Shown: in pieces, positions 17,054-25,880 of the stretch | Position numbering within the stretch: the first letter of the stretch is position 1 | Layout of the letters: each line of letters begins with the position of its first letter | Assembly (NCBI RefSeq): GCF_017355985.1 | Contig: NZ_JAFIQU010000001.1 | Coordinates: 434,001 to 498,000, forward strand | Origin: Arenibaculum pallidiluteum | GTDB lineage: Bacteria > Pseudomonadota > Alphaproteobacteria > Azospirillales > Azospirillaceae | Reading direction: 5' to 3' | DNA length: 64,000 nt | Program-made: the position numbers and the translations under genes | The notes under the pieces: model-generated | What the model was told of the DNA's origin: nothing | What the model saw: the letters and a program-made list of their open reading frames with translations, nothing else | Databases searched by the model: none

Positions 17054-18139
17054 ATGAGCGGCAACAAACGCATCGGAATTCTGACCAGCGGCGGCGACTG
17101 CGCCGGACTGAACGCGGCGATCAGGGCGGTTGTGCACCGGGCGATCCTGACCTACGGCTGGCAGGTGATCGGTATCCGCGAGGGAACCATGGGTCTGCTC
17201 GCGCGGCCGGTCCAGTACGACAGGCTGGACCTCGGCATGGTGAGCGGCACCATGATGCGCCTGGGCGGCACGGTGCTGGGCACCACGAACAAGGGCAATC
17301 CCTTCGCCTTCCCGATGTCCGACGGCACGGTGAAGGACCGCAGCGACGAGATCATCGGCGGGTACCGCGAGCTCGGCCTGGACGCGCTGATCGGCATCGG
17401 CGGCGATGGCAGCTTCGCGATCCTGAGGAAGCTCGCGGCGAAGGGCGGAATGAACCTGGTGGGCATTCCCAAGACCATCGACAACGACGTGAACATGACC
17501 GAGCTGTCGATCGGCTTCGACACGGCGGTGGAGGTCGCGACGGAGGCGCTGGACCGGCTGCAGCCCACGGCGGCCAGCCACCACCGCGTGATGGTGCTGG
17601 AGGTCATGGGCCGTGACGCCGGCCACATCGCGCTGCAGGCCGGCATCGCCGGCGGGGCCGACGTGATCCTGATCCCCGAGATCCCCTACAGCATCGATTC
17701 CGTCGCCCAGAAGATCCGCCAGGTCCGCCAGACCGGGCGCAACTTCGCTCTGGTCGTGGTCTCCGAGGCGGTTCGCACCTCCGAGGGCGAGGCCATGCAG
17801 AAGGCCTTCGCCGACGGACAGAAGCGCTTCGGCGGGATCGGCAACTACATCGGCGAGCAGATCGCGCGCAGCACGGGGGCCGAGACGCGGGTGACGGTGC
17901 TCGGCCATGTCCAGCGCGGCTCGATGCCGAGCCCGCGCGACCGGCTGATCGCCTCCGCCTTCGGGGTGCATGCGGTCGACCTGATCGCCGAGGGCAAGTT
18001 CGATCGCATGGTGGCCTGGCAGAACCGGCAGGTCATCGACGTGCCGCTGGAGCAGGCCATCGAGACCTACAACGAGGTCGGGCTCGACGACGCCCTCGTG
18101 AAGACGGCGCGCGGGCTCGGGATCAGCCTGGGCGACTGA
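17054..18139 (+). CDS. 6-phosphofructokinase, phosphoryl donor uncertain (ATP or PPi)
   Basis: Glycolytic enzyme (361 aa) phosphorylating fructose 6-phosphate. PFKA fold: GILTSGGDCAGLNAAIRAVV, the donor site GGDGS (116-120), catalytic TIDND (141-145) and GRDAGHIALQAG. In the two positions that separate donor classes it has Gly119 (E. coli Gly104, ATP-type) and Lys140 (E. coli Gly124; Lys is typical of PPi-dependent enzymes). It therefore belongs to the G/K mixed group and could use PPi, ATP or both. It is followed by a strong hairpin and a convergent gene. Confidence 0.93.
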   Translation: MSGNKRIGILTSGGDCAGLNAAIRAVVHRAILTYGWQVIGIREGTMGLLARPVQYDRLDLGMVSGTMMRLGGTVLGTTNKGNPFAFPMSDGTVKDRSDEIIGGYRELGLDALIGIGGDGSFAILRKLAAKGGMNLVGIPKTIDNDVNMTELSIGFDTAVEVATEALDRLQPTAASHHRVMVLEVMGRDAGHIALQAGIAGGADVILIPEIPYSIDSVAQKIRQVRQTGRNFALVVVSEAVRTSEGEAMQKAFADGQKRFGGIGNYIGEQIARSTGAETRVTVLGHVQRGSMPSPRDRLIASAFGVHAVDLIAEGKFDRMVAWQNRQVIDVPLEQAIETYNEVGLDDALVKTARGLGISLGD

Positions 18140-18153
18140 GTCCGACGGTTGCC

Positions 18154-18198
18154 GGGCGGCAGGACGGCGACGGGAATCCGCATCCCGTCCTGCCGCCC
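18154..18198. terminator. 14-bp hairpin between convergent pfk and DUF1127 genes
   Basis: GGGCGGCAGGACGG (18154-18167) is perfectly complementary to 18185-18198, with a 17-nt loop that has its own GACGGG/CCCGTC pair. It lies 15 bp after the pfk stop and 12 bp from the DUF1127 stop, so it can serve both strands. No T-run is present. Confidence 0.6.
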
Positions 18199-18209
18199 CG
18201 CCCGCAGCC

Positions 18210-18431
18210 TCACCAGCGCCAGGTTGTCCTGGCGATCTCGTGGTAGAGCTCGCCCCTGGTGATACCGACGTCGCGGAGCAGGTGGTCGTCGAGCCCTGCG
18301 AGATGGATCAGGGCGCGCCGCTTGCGGCGGTGCTCGCACCAACGCTGCAGCACCAGGCGTACTGGCCCGAGCAGCCCGGGCTGACGCCCCGAAGGCGTGG
18401 TGGGTCGGAAGGTCTCGGCAATCTGTGACAT
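18210..18431 (-). CDS. DUF1127 family small basic protein
   Basis: Protein of 73 aa with the C-terminal DUF1127 motif: WCEHRRKRRALIHLAGLDDHLLRDVGITRGEL shown here in two parts, RRKRRALIHLAGLDDHLLRD then VGITRGELYHE. The Arg-rich part and the short helical domain have been linked in other alphaproteobacteria to RNA binding and phosphate or stress responses. The ATG at 18431 follows GGAGG at 5 nt. It stands alone, convergent with pfk. Confidence 0.85.
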   Translation of the reverse strand: MSQIAETFRPTTPSGRQPGLLGPVRLVLQRWCEHRRKRRALIHLAGLDDHLLRDVGITRGELYHEIARTTWRW

Positions 18432-18704
18432 GCTGGCCTCCTGCGGTTCACGGGGCGGGCCCGTCTGATCCCGACCCTATCGGCAGGCGCGCCGGCTGGA
18501 TGTGAACTAGTCCACAAACCGGCGACGAAAGGCGCGACGACGCGTGTCCACGATCGTCCTTGCCGTGATGCTCGTTCGGGGGCGCGCCCCGAGCGGATGG
18601 CGCCTGCTGGCGCTCGCCGCCGTGATCGTGGATGCTCTGGCCGGGATCCGGGCCACCGCCCTCCTGCTCACGACCTGAAACGCAACCCGCCCGGACGAAG
18701 CCCG

Positions 18705-19217
18705 ATGCAGCAGCAGCCAGCGGACGCCCATGCAGAAGGCGGCAACCAGCTCTGGCGCCATGTCCTGGAGCTCTATGCCCGTCCCGGCGTCGCCGCGGCC
18801 TGCCTGGAGCTGCAGGACCGGCGCGGAATGGACGTTTGCCTGCTGCTCTATGCCCAATGGGCCGGGATGGCCTGCGGGCATCGCCTATCAGAGGCCGAGG
18901 CGGCGGCGCTTCGCACGGCCGTCGCCCCCTGGCACGGCGAGATCGTCCGGGCGCTTCGGGCCGTGAGGAAGCGGCTCAAGACCGGCCCGGCGCCGGCGCC
19001 GGACGCATCGACGGCGGCGCTGCGCGCGCGCGTTCAGGCCGTGGAGATCGACGCCGAGCGCATCGAGCTGGCCGCGCTCGCAACCGCCCTGCCCCTGGCG
19101 CCGGCGCCCGTGCCCAAGGCGGTCGGCATGGCTGCCGCGCTCGCCAATCTTTCGCTGCTCTGCCCGCCGGAGGGACCGGAAGACGAGCGGGCGCTCGCGG
19201 TGCTGGCGGGAACGTGA
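18705..19217 (+). CDS. TIGR02444 family protein
   Basis: Protein of 170 aa matching the TIGR02444 pattern: LWRHVLELYARPGVAAACLE, then LQDRRGMDVCLLLYAQWAG, and an Ala-rich helical C-terminal part. Function unknown; the family is common in Proteobacteria. The ATG at 18705 is chosen over the open start at 18597 because the upstream residues are Arg/Pro-rich and not family-like. It is not clearly linked to its neighbours. Confidence 0.75.
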   Translation: MQQQPADAHAEGGNQLWRHVLELYARPGVAAACLELQDRRGMDVCLLLYAQWAGMACGHRLSEAEAAALRTAVAPWHGEIVRALRAVRKRLKTGPAPAPDASTAALRARVQAVEIDAERIELAALATALPLAPAPVPKAVGMAAALANLSLLCPPEGPEDERALAVLAGT

Positions 19218-19336
19218 TCGGCCTTGGCCCCGGCACGCACTTCGCGGGCTAATCCGATGATGATGGGGCCGGCTCGGAAGTCGCTTTGTTCCCCGCCCCG
19301 GGCTCGCCGAGAATGTGCCCGGGCAAAGGGGGGCGC

Positions 19337-19843
19337 ATGAACGAGGATCCGGAGGAGCGCGAGGCTTTCGGGCGCTGGGTGGACGGGATGCCGCCGAGCT
19401 GCTGGCCCCGGGAGTGGAGTTCCAGCGACCATGCCGCCTTCTTCTTCGCGGCGGTGGTCCTCGCGCTGTTCGCATCGGGAATGATCCGACAGGAGCTCCT
19501 GGGCCAGGATCCCGTCCAGGTGGCGACCTTCACCTGGGGCGGGCTGAGCGGAGTGGCGGGTTACGCAATTCTCGCCCTCGCCCATCGCAGCGCCCTGGCG
19601 CGGCGGCGCTCCCGCCTGTCGCCGCCGTCCGGCCGGCGGGCCTTCCGCCATGTCGGCGCCGAGGCGGCCGCACGGAGCATCGCCTTTCCCGGGACGCCGG
19701 CCGACGGGAGCCGCGAGGCCGGCCGACGCGAGATCGGCGCATGCCTGCGGCCCCACCGCGCGCCACCGTCCCCCTCTGCGCCGCCCGTAGCCTTACATGC
19801 CGGCGCCGCTTCCGAACCCATCGCGGGGCCGACGTCGCCCTGA
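19337..19843 (+). CDS. Hypothetical protein with two membrane segments
   Basis: Open frame of 168 aa not recognised as any family. An acidic start (MNEDPEEREAFGRW) precedes two hydrophobic helices, AAFFFAAVVLALFASGMI (about 36-53) and a second at about 65-82. The remaining 85 residues are Arg/Pro/Ala-rich and look little like a folded protein, so the true gene may be shorter or the end frameshifted. It lies 120 bp after the TIGR02444 gene and converges on the SulP gene 30 bp away. Confidence 0.45.
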   Translation: MNEDPEEREAFGRWVDGMPPSCWPREWSSSDHAAFFFAAVVLALFASGMIRQELLGQDPVQVATFTWGGLSGVAGYAILALAHRSALARRRSRLSPPSGRRAFRHVGAEAAARSIAFPGTPADGSREAGRREIGACLRPHRAPPSPSAPPVALHAGAASEPIAGPTSP

Positions 19844-19873
19844 GCCCGGCCTGCCGCAAAGGCCACCCTCGCG

Positions 19874-21604
19874 TCACGCCCCCGCCGGCAAGGCCTCGGC
19901 TCCGAGCGACCTGCCGGCCGCATGCGCCGCGGCGATCGCCTCGGCCACCGTCGTGCGAAAGCGCACCCGCGGCGGCCGGACGCCATGGGCGAGAAGGACC
20001 CGGCGGATCGGCCGGGCTGCGCCCGCGACATAGACCGTCGCCCCCTGCCGCCGCGCCTTGCGCACGAAGCCCTCGATGGTCGCGGCTGCGGTCGAATCCA
20101 GGAAAGGCACCGCCGAGACGTCGATCACATAGGCCCTGGGGTGCTCGGCCAGGCGGTCGAGGACCGAGCCGACGGTCGCGGCCGCCCCAAAGAAGAAGGC
20201 GCCCGAGATCCGGCAGACGACCACGTCGGGGTCGGTCGCCGTCGCGACATCGTAGGGAATGCGCCCCCCGGCGTCCGCCGCGTCGGCGACGTCCTCCTCG
20301 ACCACGGGCCCCGTCCTCTCGACCTCGACCGCCTGGGCCATGCGGTGCAGGAACAGCAGCGCGCCCAGGCCAAAGCCCACCAGGATGCCCTCGGTCAGAT
20401 CGCGGAAGACGACCAGCAGGAAGGTCGCGAGCAGAACCACCGCATCGCCGCGCGAGGTCCGCAGCAGGGTCGCGAACGCATGCTTTTCCGCCATGTTCCA
20501 GGCCACGACCGCGAGCACGGCGGCCAGCGCTGCCAGGGGGATGTAGCTCGCCAGCGGCGCCGCCACGAGCATGAACAGCAGCAGGAACAGCGCATGGAGC
20601 AGGCCCGCGACCGGCCCTCGCGCGCCCGAGCGGACATTGGTCGCCGTACGGGCGATTGTGCCCGTCACGCAGATGCCCCCGAACAGCGCGGATGCGATGT
20701 TCGCGACGCCCTGCGCCACGAGCTCGCAGTTTGAGCGATGGCGGCGCCCGCTCATGGAATCCGCGACCACCGCCGAGAGCAGGCTTTCGATGCCGCCCAG
20801 CAGCGCGAAGGCCAGGGCGTCGGGAAGCACCGCCAGAACGGCCTCGGTCGAGATGACGGGAAACCGCGGGGACGGCAGCGCACTCGGAATGCCGCCGAAG
20901 CGCGAGCCGATCGTCTCAGCCGGCAGGGCCAGCGCCCAGCCGATTGTGGCCGAAAGCGCCACCGCGATCAGCATAGCCGGCCAATGCGGGCGGTACCAGC
21001 GCAGCCCGAGGATCGTGCCGATGGTGAGGACGGCGAGGAAGAGCGCGGCAGGGTTCAGCGTGGGCAGCGCCTCCGACAGGGCGACGACCTTGGGCAGGAT
21101 CGGGCCCGGCTCCTTCGCAAGGGTGAGGCCCAGCAGGTCCTTGATCTGGCTCGCGAAGATGATGACGGCAATGCCCGCCGTGAAGCCGACGGTGACCGGG
21201 AACGGGATGTACTTGATGAATGTGCCGAGCCGGAGGAAGCCGATCGCCAGGAGCATCAGGCCGGAGAGCATGGTCGCCAGAAGCAGACCGTCGACCCCGT
21301 GTCGCTCGACGGTCGCGGCGACGAGCACGATGAAGGCTCCCGCCGGCCCGCCGATCTGGAAACGGCTCCCGCCCAGAAGCGAGATGAAGAAGCCGCCGAC
21401 GATCGCGGCGAAGAGCCCGCGATCCGGCGTCACGCCGGAGGCGATGGCAATCGCCATGGAGAGCGGCAGAGCGACGATCGCGACGGTCAGGCCGGCGACT
21501 GCATCGGCGCGAAGATCCTGGAGCCCGTAGCGCTCGCGCAGGACCGTGACGAGCTTGGGCGTGAAGAGTTCCGCGAAACTCGGTTCGACGGGGTGTGCGG
21601 CCAT
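19874..21604 (-). CDS. SulP family anion transporter with STAS domain
   Basis: Inner-membrane transporter (576 aa) for sulfate or bicarbonate-type anions. About 10-12 hydrophobic segments form the transport domain, with the family motifs GLTVAIVALPLSMAIAIASG and GLFAAIVGGFFISLLGGS. A C-terminal STAS domain (about 440-550) contains FLDSTAAATIEGFVRKAR. The XRE regulator gene lies 90 bp upstream on the same strand and is likely its regulator. Whether it moves sulfate, which would pair with the sulfonate operon, or bicarbonate cannot be told from the sequence. Confidence 0.92.
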   Translation of the reverse strand: MAAHPVEPSFAELFTPKLVTVLRERYGLQDLRADAVAGLTVAIVALPLSMAIAIASGVTPDRGLFAAIVGGFFISLLGGSRFQIGGPAGAFIVLVAATVERHGVDGLLLATMLSGLMLLAIGFLRLGTFIKYIPFPVTVGFTAGIAVIIFASQIKDLLGLTLAKEPGPILPKVVALSEALPTLNPAALFLAVLTIGTILGLRWYRPHWPAMLIAVALSATIGWALALPAETIGSRFGGIPSALPSPRFPVISTEAVLAVLPDALAFALLGGIESLLSAVVADSMSGRRHRSNCELVAQGVANIASALFGGICVTGTIARTATNVRSGARGPVAGLLHALFLLLFMLVAAPLASYIPLAALAAVLAVVAWNMAEKHAFATLLRTSRGDAVVLLATFLLVVFRDLTEGILVGFGLGALLFLHRMAQAVEVERTGPVVEEDVADAADAGGRIPYDVATATDPDVVVCRISGAFFFGAAATVGSVLDRLAEHPRAYVIDVSAVPFLDSTAAATIEGFVRKARRQGATVYVAGAARPIRRVLLAHGVRPPRVRFRTTVAEAIAAAHAAGRSLGAEALPAGA

Positions 21605-21694
21605 GACAAAGTTCTTTCTTGCCGCTGGGTGCGGCCCGCTGAGGTGCGGCGGGATCGTCGGCCTTGGGTCGGCGGTCGCCGTCGCGGCGTGGCG

Positions 21695-21964
21695 CTAGGA
21701 CAGCGAAGTGCCGGGCGGTCTCGGCTCCTTGAAGCGCACGCCGCGGCCGCCGCCCGCGCTCGTTGCGTTGTCTCCGATCAGCTCGACGCCGGCGCGCTCG
21801 AAGGCCTCGACGACCTTGGTGAGCGTGTCGATCACGCCGCGCACGTTGCCCTCACTCGCCTCCATCCGTTGGATGGTCGGAAGCGACACGCCTGCGAGCT
21901 CCGCGAGCTGCCTTTGGTCGAGGCCAAGCAGGGCGCGCGCGGCACGCATCTGCGCTGCGCTCAT
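21695..21964 (-). CDS. XRE-family HTH regulator
   Basis: Small DNA-binding protein (89 aa). A Cro/CI-type helix-turn-helix spans about 5-40 (LLGLDQRQLAELAGVSLPTI then QRMEASEGNVRG), and the rest (DTLTKVVEAFERAGVELIGD) is the conserved helix of this subfamily. A GTG at 21967 directly before the ATG could also be used; GGAGG lies 8 nt from the GTG and 11 nt from the ATG. It precedes the SulP gene in tandem and is itself preceded by inverted repeats at 22016-22034 and 22037-22048. Confidence 0.88.
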   Translation of the reverse strand: MSAAQMRAARALLGLDQRQLAELAGVSLPTIQRMEASEGNVRGVIDTLTKVVEAFERAGVELIGDNATSAGGGRGVRFKEPRPPGTSLS

Positions 21965-22015
21965 CACGGATCGATCCTCCCTCAGCCGTGGACTTAGATA
22001 TAGCTGATGCGATAA

Positions 22016-22034
22016 TTGATGTATAGACCATCAA
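22016..22034. promoter_or_regulatory. Inverted repeat TTGATG-N7-CATCAA upstream of the XRE/SulP genes
   Basis: Perfect 6-bp arms separated by 7 bp in an AT-rich patch 50 bp before the XRE start. On the minus strand the arm TTGATG could also be a -35 element. It is a good candidate autoregulatory operator. Confidence 0.5.
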
Positions 22035-22036
22035 GC

Positions 22037-22048
22037 CTGAGGCCTCAG
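22037..22048. promoter_or_regulatory. 12-bp palindrome CTGAGGCCTCAG after the mgtC-like stop
   Basis: Perfect palindrome directly following the stop of the MgtC-like gene and next to the XRE inverted repeat. It could be a second operator element. Confidence 0.35.
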
Positions 22049-22537
22049 CTATTCATCATCATGGCTGCTGGTAGGCCTGCGGAGCGCCGTAATGCGCATC
22101 AGCAGCCACATGGCCGTGACGATCAGAGCAGCAAGCAGGGTGCCTACCAGGGCGATCCGGAACTGGCCCGCGCCGGCCGCCATGCCGATCGTGCTCGTCA
22201 TCCACAGCCCGGCCGCGGTGGTGACGCCATGGACGTCCGCGCGCGTTACGAAGATGATCCCTGCGCACAGGAAGCCGATCGCCTGGGCGAGGCCTTGAAT
22301 CGCCCGCACGGGATCCGTATCGCCGCGCCCCAGTTTGGCCAGCTCCTCGGCCATCTCCAGCGCGATCAGCATGGTCATCGCCGAGCTCAGCGCGACGAGC
22401 ATGTGCGTCCTGATGCCGGCTGACTTGCCCCGGATCTCGCGGTCCAGCCCCAGCACCATGCCGAAGAGGCAGGCGATGCCGAGCCGCAGCAGCATGTCCC
22501 GCATCGGGATGACGGTCGGTCCGAACAGCGCGTCCAT
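22049..22537 (-). CDS. MgtC/SapB family membrane protein
   Basis: Inner-membrane protein (162 aa) with four or five hydrophobic helices and the MgtC N-domain motifs GMVLGLDREIRGKSAGIRTH (family G-x-x-x-G-x-x-R-E) and AIGFLCAGIIF. It lacks the C-terminal ACT-like domain of virulence MgtC, so it belongs to the short environmental type. Function of the short form is unknown; MgtC itself affects Mg2+ adaptation and ATP synthase. The ATG at 22537 follows AGGGGG. Confidence 0.88.
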   Translation of the reverse strand: MDALFGPTVIPMRDMLLRLGIACLFGMVLGLDREIRGKSAGIRTHMLVALSSAMTMLIALEMAEELAKLGRGDTDPVRAIQGLAQAIGFLCAGIIFVTRADVHGVTTAAGLWMTSTIGMAAGAGQFRIALVGTLLAALIVTAMWLLMRITALRRPTSSHDDE

Positions 22538-22734
22538 TCCCCCTCCTGTCGGAAGTTGGGGAAAGGCTACACCACGGCGCTGAGGAGGCGCGATCTGGTC
22601 TCGGGCAAGGGAGCGGCGCCGAACGGAGGGTTCTTCGACCCGCAGCGTCGAATCCGCGACGTAAGCGCCGCGTCATTGACGATGCCGGTCGGCTGCCGAA
22701 GGACGATACCTCCTGGCATTGATACTTCGCCGGA

Positions 22735-22768
22735 AGCGGCTTGAGCTTCGCCTGAAGCTCAAGCCGCT
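22735..22768. terminator. 15-bp perfect hairpin downstream of the molybdenum hydroxylase operon
   Basis: AGCGGCTTGAGCTTC (22735-22749) and its exact complement (22754-22768) flank a 4-base loop GCCT. It begins 17 bp past the stop of the large-subunit gene. No T-run follows on either strand; a dispersed genomic inverted-repeat element is an alternative reading. Confidence 0.55.
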
Positions 22769-22785
22769 CCAGGAGCCTGCGTCGG

Positions 22786-24996
22786 TCAGACTCCCTGGGC
22801 CCGCGAGAACGGAAGAACGCGCATGCGCTGGCGCGTCGCCGCATAGACCGCGTTCGCCACCGCCGGGCCGATCGGCGGCACGCCCGGCTCACCCACGCCC
22901 GTAGGCCGCTCGGTGCTCTGAACGACGTGGACCTCGACATGCGGCATCTCATCGATGCGCAGCACGTCGTAGCCGTCGAAGTTGCTCTCCTGCACGGCAC
23001 CACCGTCCAGCGTCACCTGGGACTTCATGATGGCGCCGAGGCCGAAGCCGATACCGCCTTCCATCTGCGCACGGATCATGTCCGGGTTCACCGCCACGCC
23101 GCAGTCGACCGCACAGACGACACGCTCGACCTTCGGCCGCCCGCCTTCCATGCTCACCTCGGCGATTTGCGCAACGAAGGTGCTGAAGGACTCTGCGACC
23201 GCGACGCCACGGAACCGGCCCTCGGGCGGTGGCCGGTCCCAGCCGGCCTTCTCGGCCGCGAGCCGCAGCACACCGGCATGGCGGGGATGCCCGCTTAGGA
23301 GCTCGAGCCGGAACGCGACCGGGTCCTTGCCGGCGGCTTCCGCCACCTCGTCCAGGAAGGCCTCGACGGCGAAGGCGGTGTGGGTCGATCCCACCGCGCG
23401 CCACCAGAGTACGGGCACGCCGTTCTCGGTCGTCGTCAGCTCGACGCGGAGATTCGGGATCGCATAGGGGATCGTCGCCGCGCCCTCGACCGAGGTCACG
23501 TCGATGCCGTTCTTCACGAGCCCCGCGAAGGGGGTGTTCGTGACGATCGACTGGCCGACGATCCTGTTCCGCCAGGCGACAAGCCGGCCCTGCGCATCGA
23601 GCCCCGCCTGGAGGGCGTGGACGTACATCGGCCGGTAGCGCCCGGCGCGCATGTCATCCTCGCGGGTCCATTGCACCTTGACCGGCGCGCGCCAGCCGAG
23701 CGCCTTCGCGACCGAAACGGCCTCCACGATGACGTCGGCATCGGGCACGGCCCGCCGGCCGAAGCTGCCGCCCGTCTTCATGACGTGCAGCCGGACCTTG
23801 TCGGGCGTGGTCTCGGCCACCTGCGCCGCGGTGGCCTGGTAAAGATCGGGAATCTGGTGACCGCCCCAGACCTCGATGATGCCGTCCTCGGTGCGCCGGG
23901 CCACCGCGTTCAGCGGCTCCAGGGCCGCATGGGCGAGATAGGGGAACTCGAACGTGGCCTCGAGCACCTTCGCGGCGCCCGACAGCGCCGCTTCGACATT
24001 GCCCTCGTCCCGCGCGACGGTGCCCGGCCGGGACGCCAGATCGCGATAGGACGCCGCGAGCTCGGCCGTGGAACGCTTCTCGGCCTTCGTGTCGTCCCAC
24101 TCGGCCGTCACGGCCTCGCGCCCCTTCATCGCCGCCCACATGTTCTCGGCGACGACCGCGATCCCGCGGGGCGTCGACACAACGTCCACGACCCCCTTCA
24201 CTGCCTTCGCCTGCGTGGCGTCGAAAGACTTCAGCGTGGCGCCGAACAGCGGCGGATGAATCATAACGGCCGTCAGCATGCCCGGCAGCTTCACGTCGAT
24301 CGTGAACCGTTCCCGGCCGGTCGACTTCTCGCGGCTGTCGATCCGGGGCAGGTTGGGATTGCCGATGAGCTTCCAGTCCTTCGGGTCCTTCAGCGACACG
24401 TCCGTCGGGATCGGCACCGCGGCGGCTGCGCCGATGACGTCGCCGAAGCCCGCGCGCCGTCCCGATGGATGCGAGAGCACGCCATTCTCGACGGTGATCT
24501 CGGCCTTCGGAACCTTCCAGGCGCTCGACGCGGCCGCGATCAGCATCGCGCGCGCTGCCGCGCCCGCTTGGCGGTAGCGGTCGAACGATGACGCGATGGC
24601 GGTCGAGCCGCCGGTGCCTTGGATGGCGCCGCCCCACACGAGGTTCCCGTAGGCCTGCGTGTTGCCCCAGGCACCATCGGCACGCATCTGCGACCAGTCC
24701 GCGTCGAGCTCCTCCGCGACCAGCGTCGCGAGGCCGTGATAGGAACCCTGGCCCATCTCCAGATGGGCCGAATGCACGACGACGAGCCCCTCGGGCGTGA
24801 TGGTGAGATAGGCCGAGAACGGGTTCATCTCGACATGCGCGAAGGGCGCCTGCGCCTGCACGGGGCTATCCGCGGCCCCGGCCACCCGGAAGCCGACCGC
24901 AAGCCCGCCGCCGACCGCGGCCGCCCCGATCAGAAAGCGCCTGCGCGAGACCGCGCCCGAGCCGGGCGCCAGTTTGGGAAGATGTCCGGCCAGCAT
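22786..24996 (-). CDS. Xanthine-oxidase-family molybdopterin-binding large subunit (IorB/aldehyde oxidoreductase type)
   Basis: Periplasmic molybdenum hydroxylase large subunit (736 aa). A Tat signal is clear: [15 protein letters not shown] (17-31). The body shows the IorB pattern: [59 protein letters not shown] and the C-terminal [17 protein letters not shown], which carries the catalytic Glu. Together with the 2Fe-2S subunit it oxidises an N-heterocycle or an aldehyde. Its start is one base after the small-subunit stop region. No cytochrome subunit or XdhC-like chaperone is in the cluster. Substrate unknown. Confidence 0.9.
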   Translation of the reverse strand: MLAGHLPKLAPGSGAVSRRRFLIGAAAVGGGLAVGFRVAGAADSPVQAQAPFAHVEMNPFSAYLTITPEGLVVVHSAHLEMGQGSYHGLATLVAEELDADWSQMRADGAWGNTQAYGNLVWGGAIQGTGGSTAIASSFDRYRQAGAAARAMLIAAASSAWKVPKAEITVENGVLSHPSGRRAGFGDVIGAAAAVPIPTDVSLKDPKDWKLIGNPNLPRIDSREKSTGRERFTIDVKLPGMLTAVMIHPPLFGATLKSFDATQAKAVKGVVDVVSTPRGIAVVAENMWAAMKGREAVTAEWDDTKAEKRSTAELAASYRDLASRPGTVARDEGNVEAALSGAAKVLEATFEFPYLAHAALEPLNAVARRTEDGIIEVWGGHQIPDLYQATAAQVAETTPDKVRLHVMKTGGSFGRRAVPDADVIVEAVSVAKALGWRAPVKVQWTREDDMRAGRYRPMYVHALQAGLDAQGRLVAWRNRIVGQSIVTNTPFAGLVKNGIDVTSVEGAATIPYAIPNLRVELTTTENGVPVLWWRAVGSTHTAFAVEAFLDEVAEAAGKDPVAFRLELLSGHPRHAGVLRLAAEKAGWDRPPPEGRFRGVAVAESFSTFVAQIAEVSMEGGRPKVERVVCAVDCGVAVNPDMIRAQMEGGIGFGLGAIMKSQVTLDGGAVQESNFDGYDVLRIDEMPHVEVHVVQSTERPTGVGEPGVPPIGPAVANAVYAATRQRMRVLPFSRAQGV

Positions 24997-24997
24997 G

Positions 24998-25456
24998 TCA
25001 CGCTCCCAGGGTCTTGGCGGCTTCCTTGACGGCGCCGCGGATGCGTTGGTAGGTCGCGCAGCGGCAGAGGTTTCCGCTCATGGCCGCGTCGATGTCGGCA
25101 TCTGTCGGCCTGCGGTTCTCGGCCAGCAAGCCGATGGCCGACATGATCTGCCCGGACTGGCAGTAGCCGCATTGCGGCACGTCGAGCTTGATCCACGCGG
25201 CCTGGACCGCCTCCGCGACCTGGCCGCCGACGCCCTCGATCGTCGTCACGGCCTTTCCCGAGGCTTCGGAGACTGGCGTCTGGCAGGAGCGCACCGGCTG
25301 GCCGTCGAGGTGGACCGTGCACGCGCCGCAGGCGGCGATGCCGCAGCCGTACTTCGTCCCGGTGAGGTTCAGCAGATCCCTGATTGCCCATAGGAGCGGC
25401 ATGTCAGGGTCGGCATCGACCGCATGCGTCGTTCCGTTGATCGTCAGGTTCACCAT
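24998..25456 (-). CDS. 2Fe-2S subunit of the molybdenum hydroxylase (IorA type)
   Basis: Electron-transfer subunit (152 aa) with two [2Fe-2S] clusters: the plant-ferredoxin type in [18 protein letters not shown] plus a later Cys, and the all-helical C-terminal type in [12 protein letters not shown] and GNLCRCATY. The ATG at 25456 is chosen because GGAGG sits 7 nt upstream; the open frame extends to 25555 without family residues. It carries no signal peptide and would be co-exported with the Tat-bearing large subunit encoded immediately downstream. Confidence 0.93.
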   Translation of the reverse strand: MVNLTINGTTHAVDADPDMPLLWAIRDLLNLTGTKYGCGIAACGACTVHLDGQPVRSCQTPVSEASGKAVTTIEGVGGQVAEAVQAAWIKLDVPQCGYCQSGQIMSAIGLLAENRRPTDADIDAAMSGNLCRCATYQRIRGAVKEAAKTLGA

Positions 25457-25880
25457 GAGACAGCCTCCGTGTTTCGCGCGGATGCGGGTTGCGAAGCGGG
25501 CATCGGGTCGGCCCCTTATGCGGTTCCGGTCGGCGCTCCCGGACGACGGCCCCAATCGCGCCTCGTCCGGGATGGCGATCGCCAGACCTCTCGGTCCATG
25601 GAGCTCGTGTGAATAGCCGGTCGCCGCCGACCTGCCGGGCCGAGTTTATCCCAGCCTGGGCACAGACCATTGCAGGAAGCTCGCGCGTTCTTGCCTATTC
25701 GTCCGGATGTGCGGTGCGCCCGCCGTCCACGGGAGGGTGACGGCGCTGCCTCATCCAGTAAGCCGGGACGTAGGTAAGCCGGGACGTAGGCGCGGTCACG
25801 CGCGCCCAGCCCGGCCGTGCCTGCCTCGTGAAGGGCGGCGAGGGTCTCGGCTGCGACCGGAAGCAGCGCGTCCCTTGCCT
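25457..25880. other. 424-bp region without a supported gene
   Basis: Between the end of ubiX and the start of the 2Fe-2S subunit gene. It must hold the hydroxylase promoter. It contains a 16-bp tandem duplication (25758-25789). Open frames here have no recognisable residues. Confidence 0.5.
25758..25789. repeat. 16-bp tandem duplication
   Basis: GTAAGCCGGGACGTAG occurs twice head to tail (25758-25773, 25774-25789). Confidence 0.9.

Noticed and set aside
19315-20574. 419-codon plus-strand frame
   Set aside because: Overlaps the real SulP gene in antisense and is almost pure Arg/Pro/Ala.
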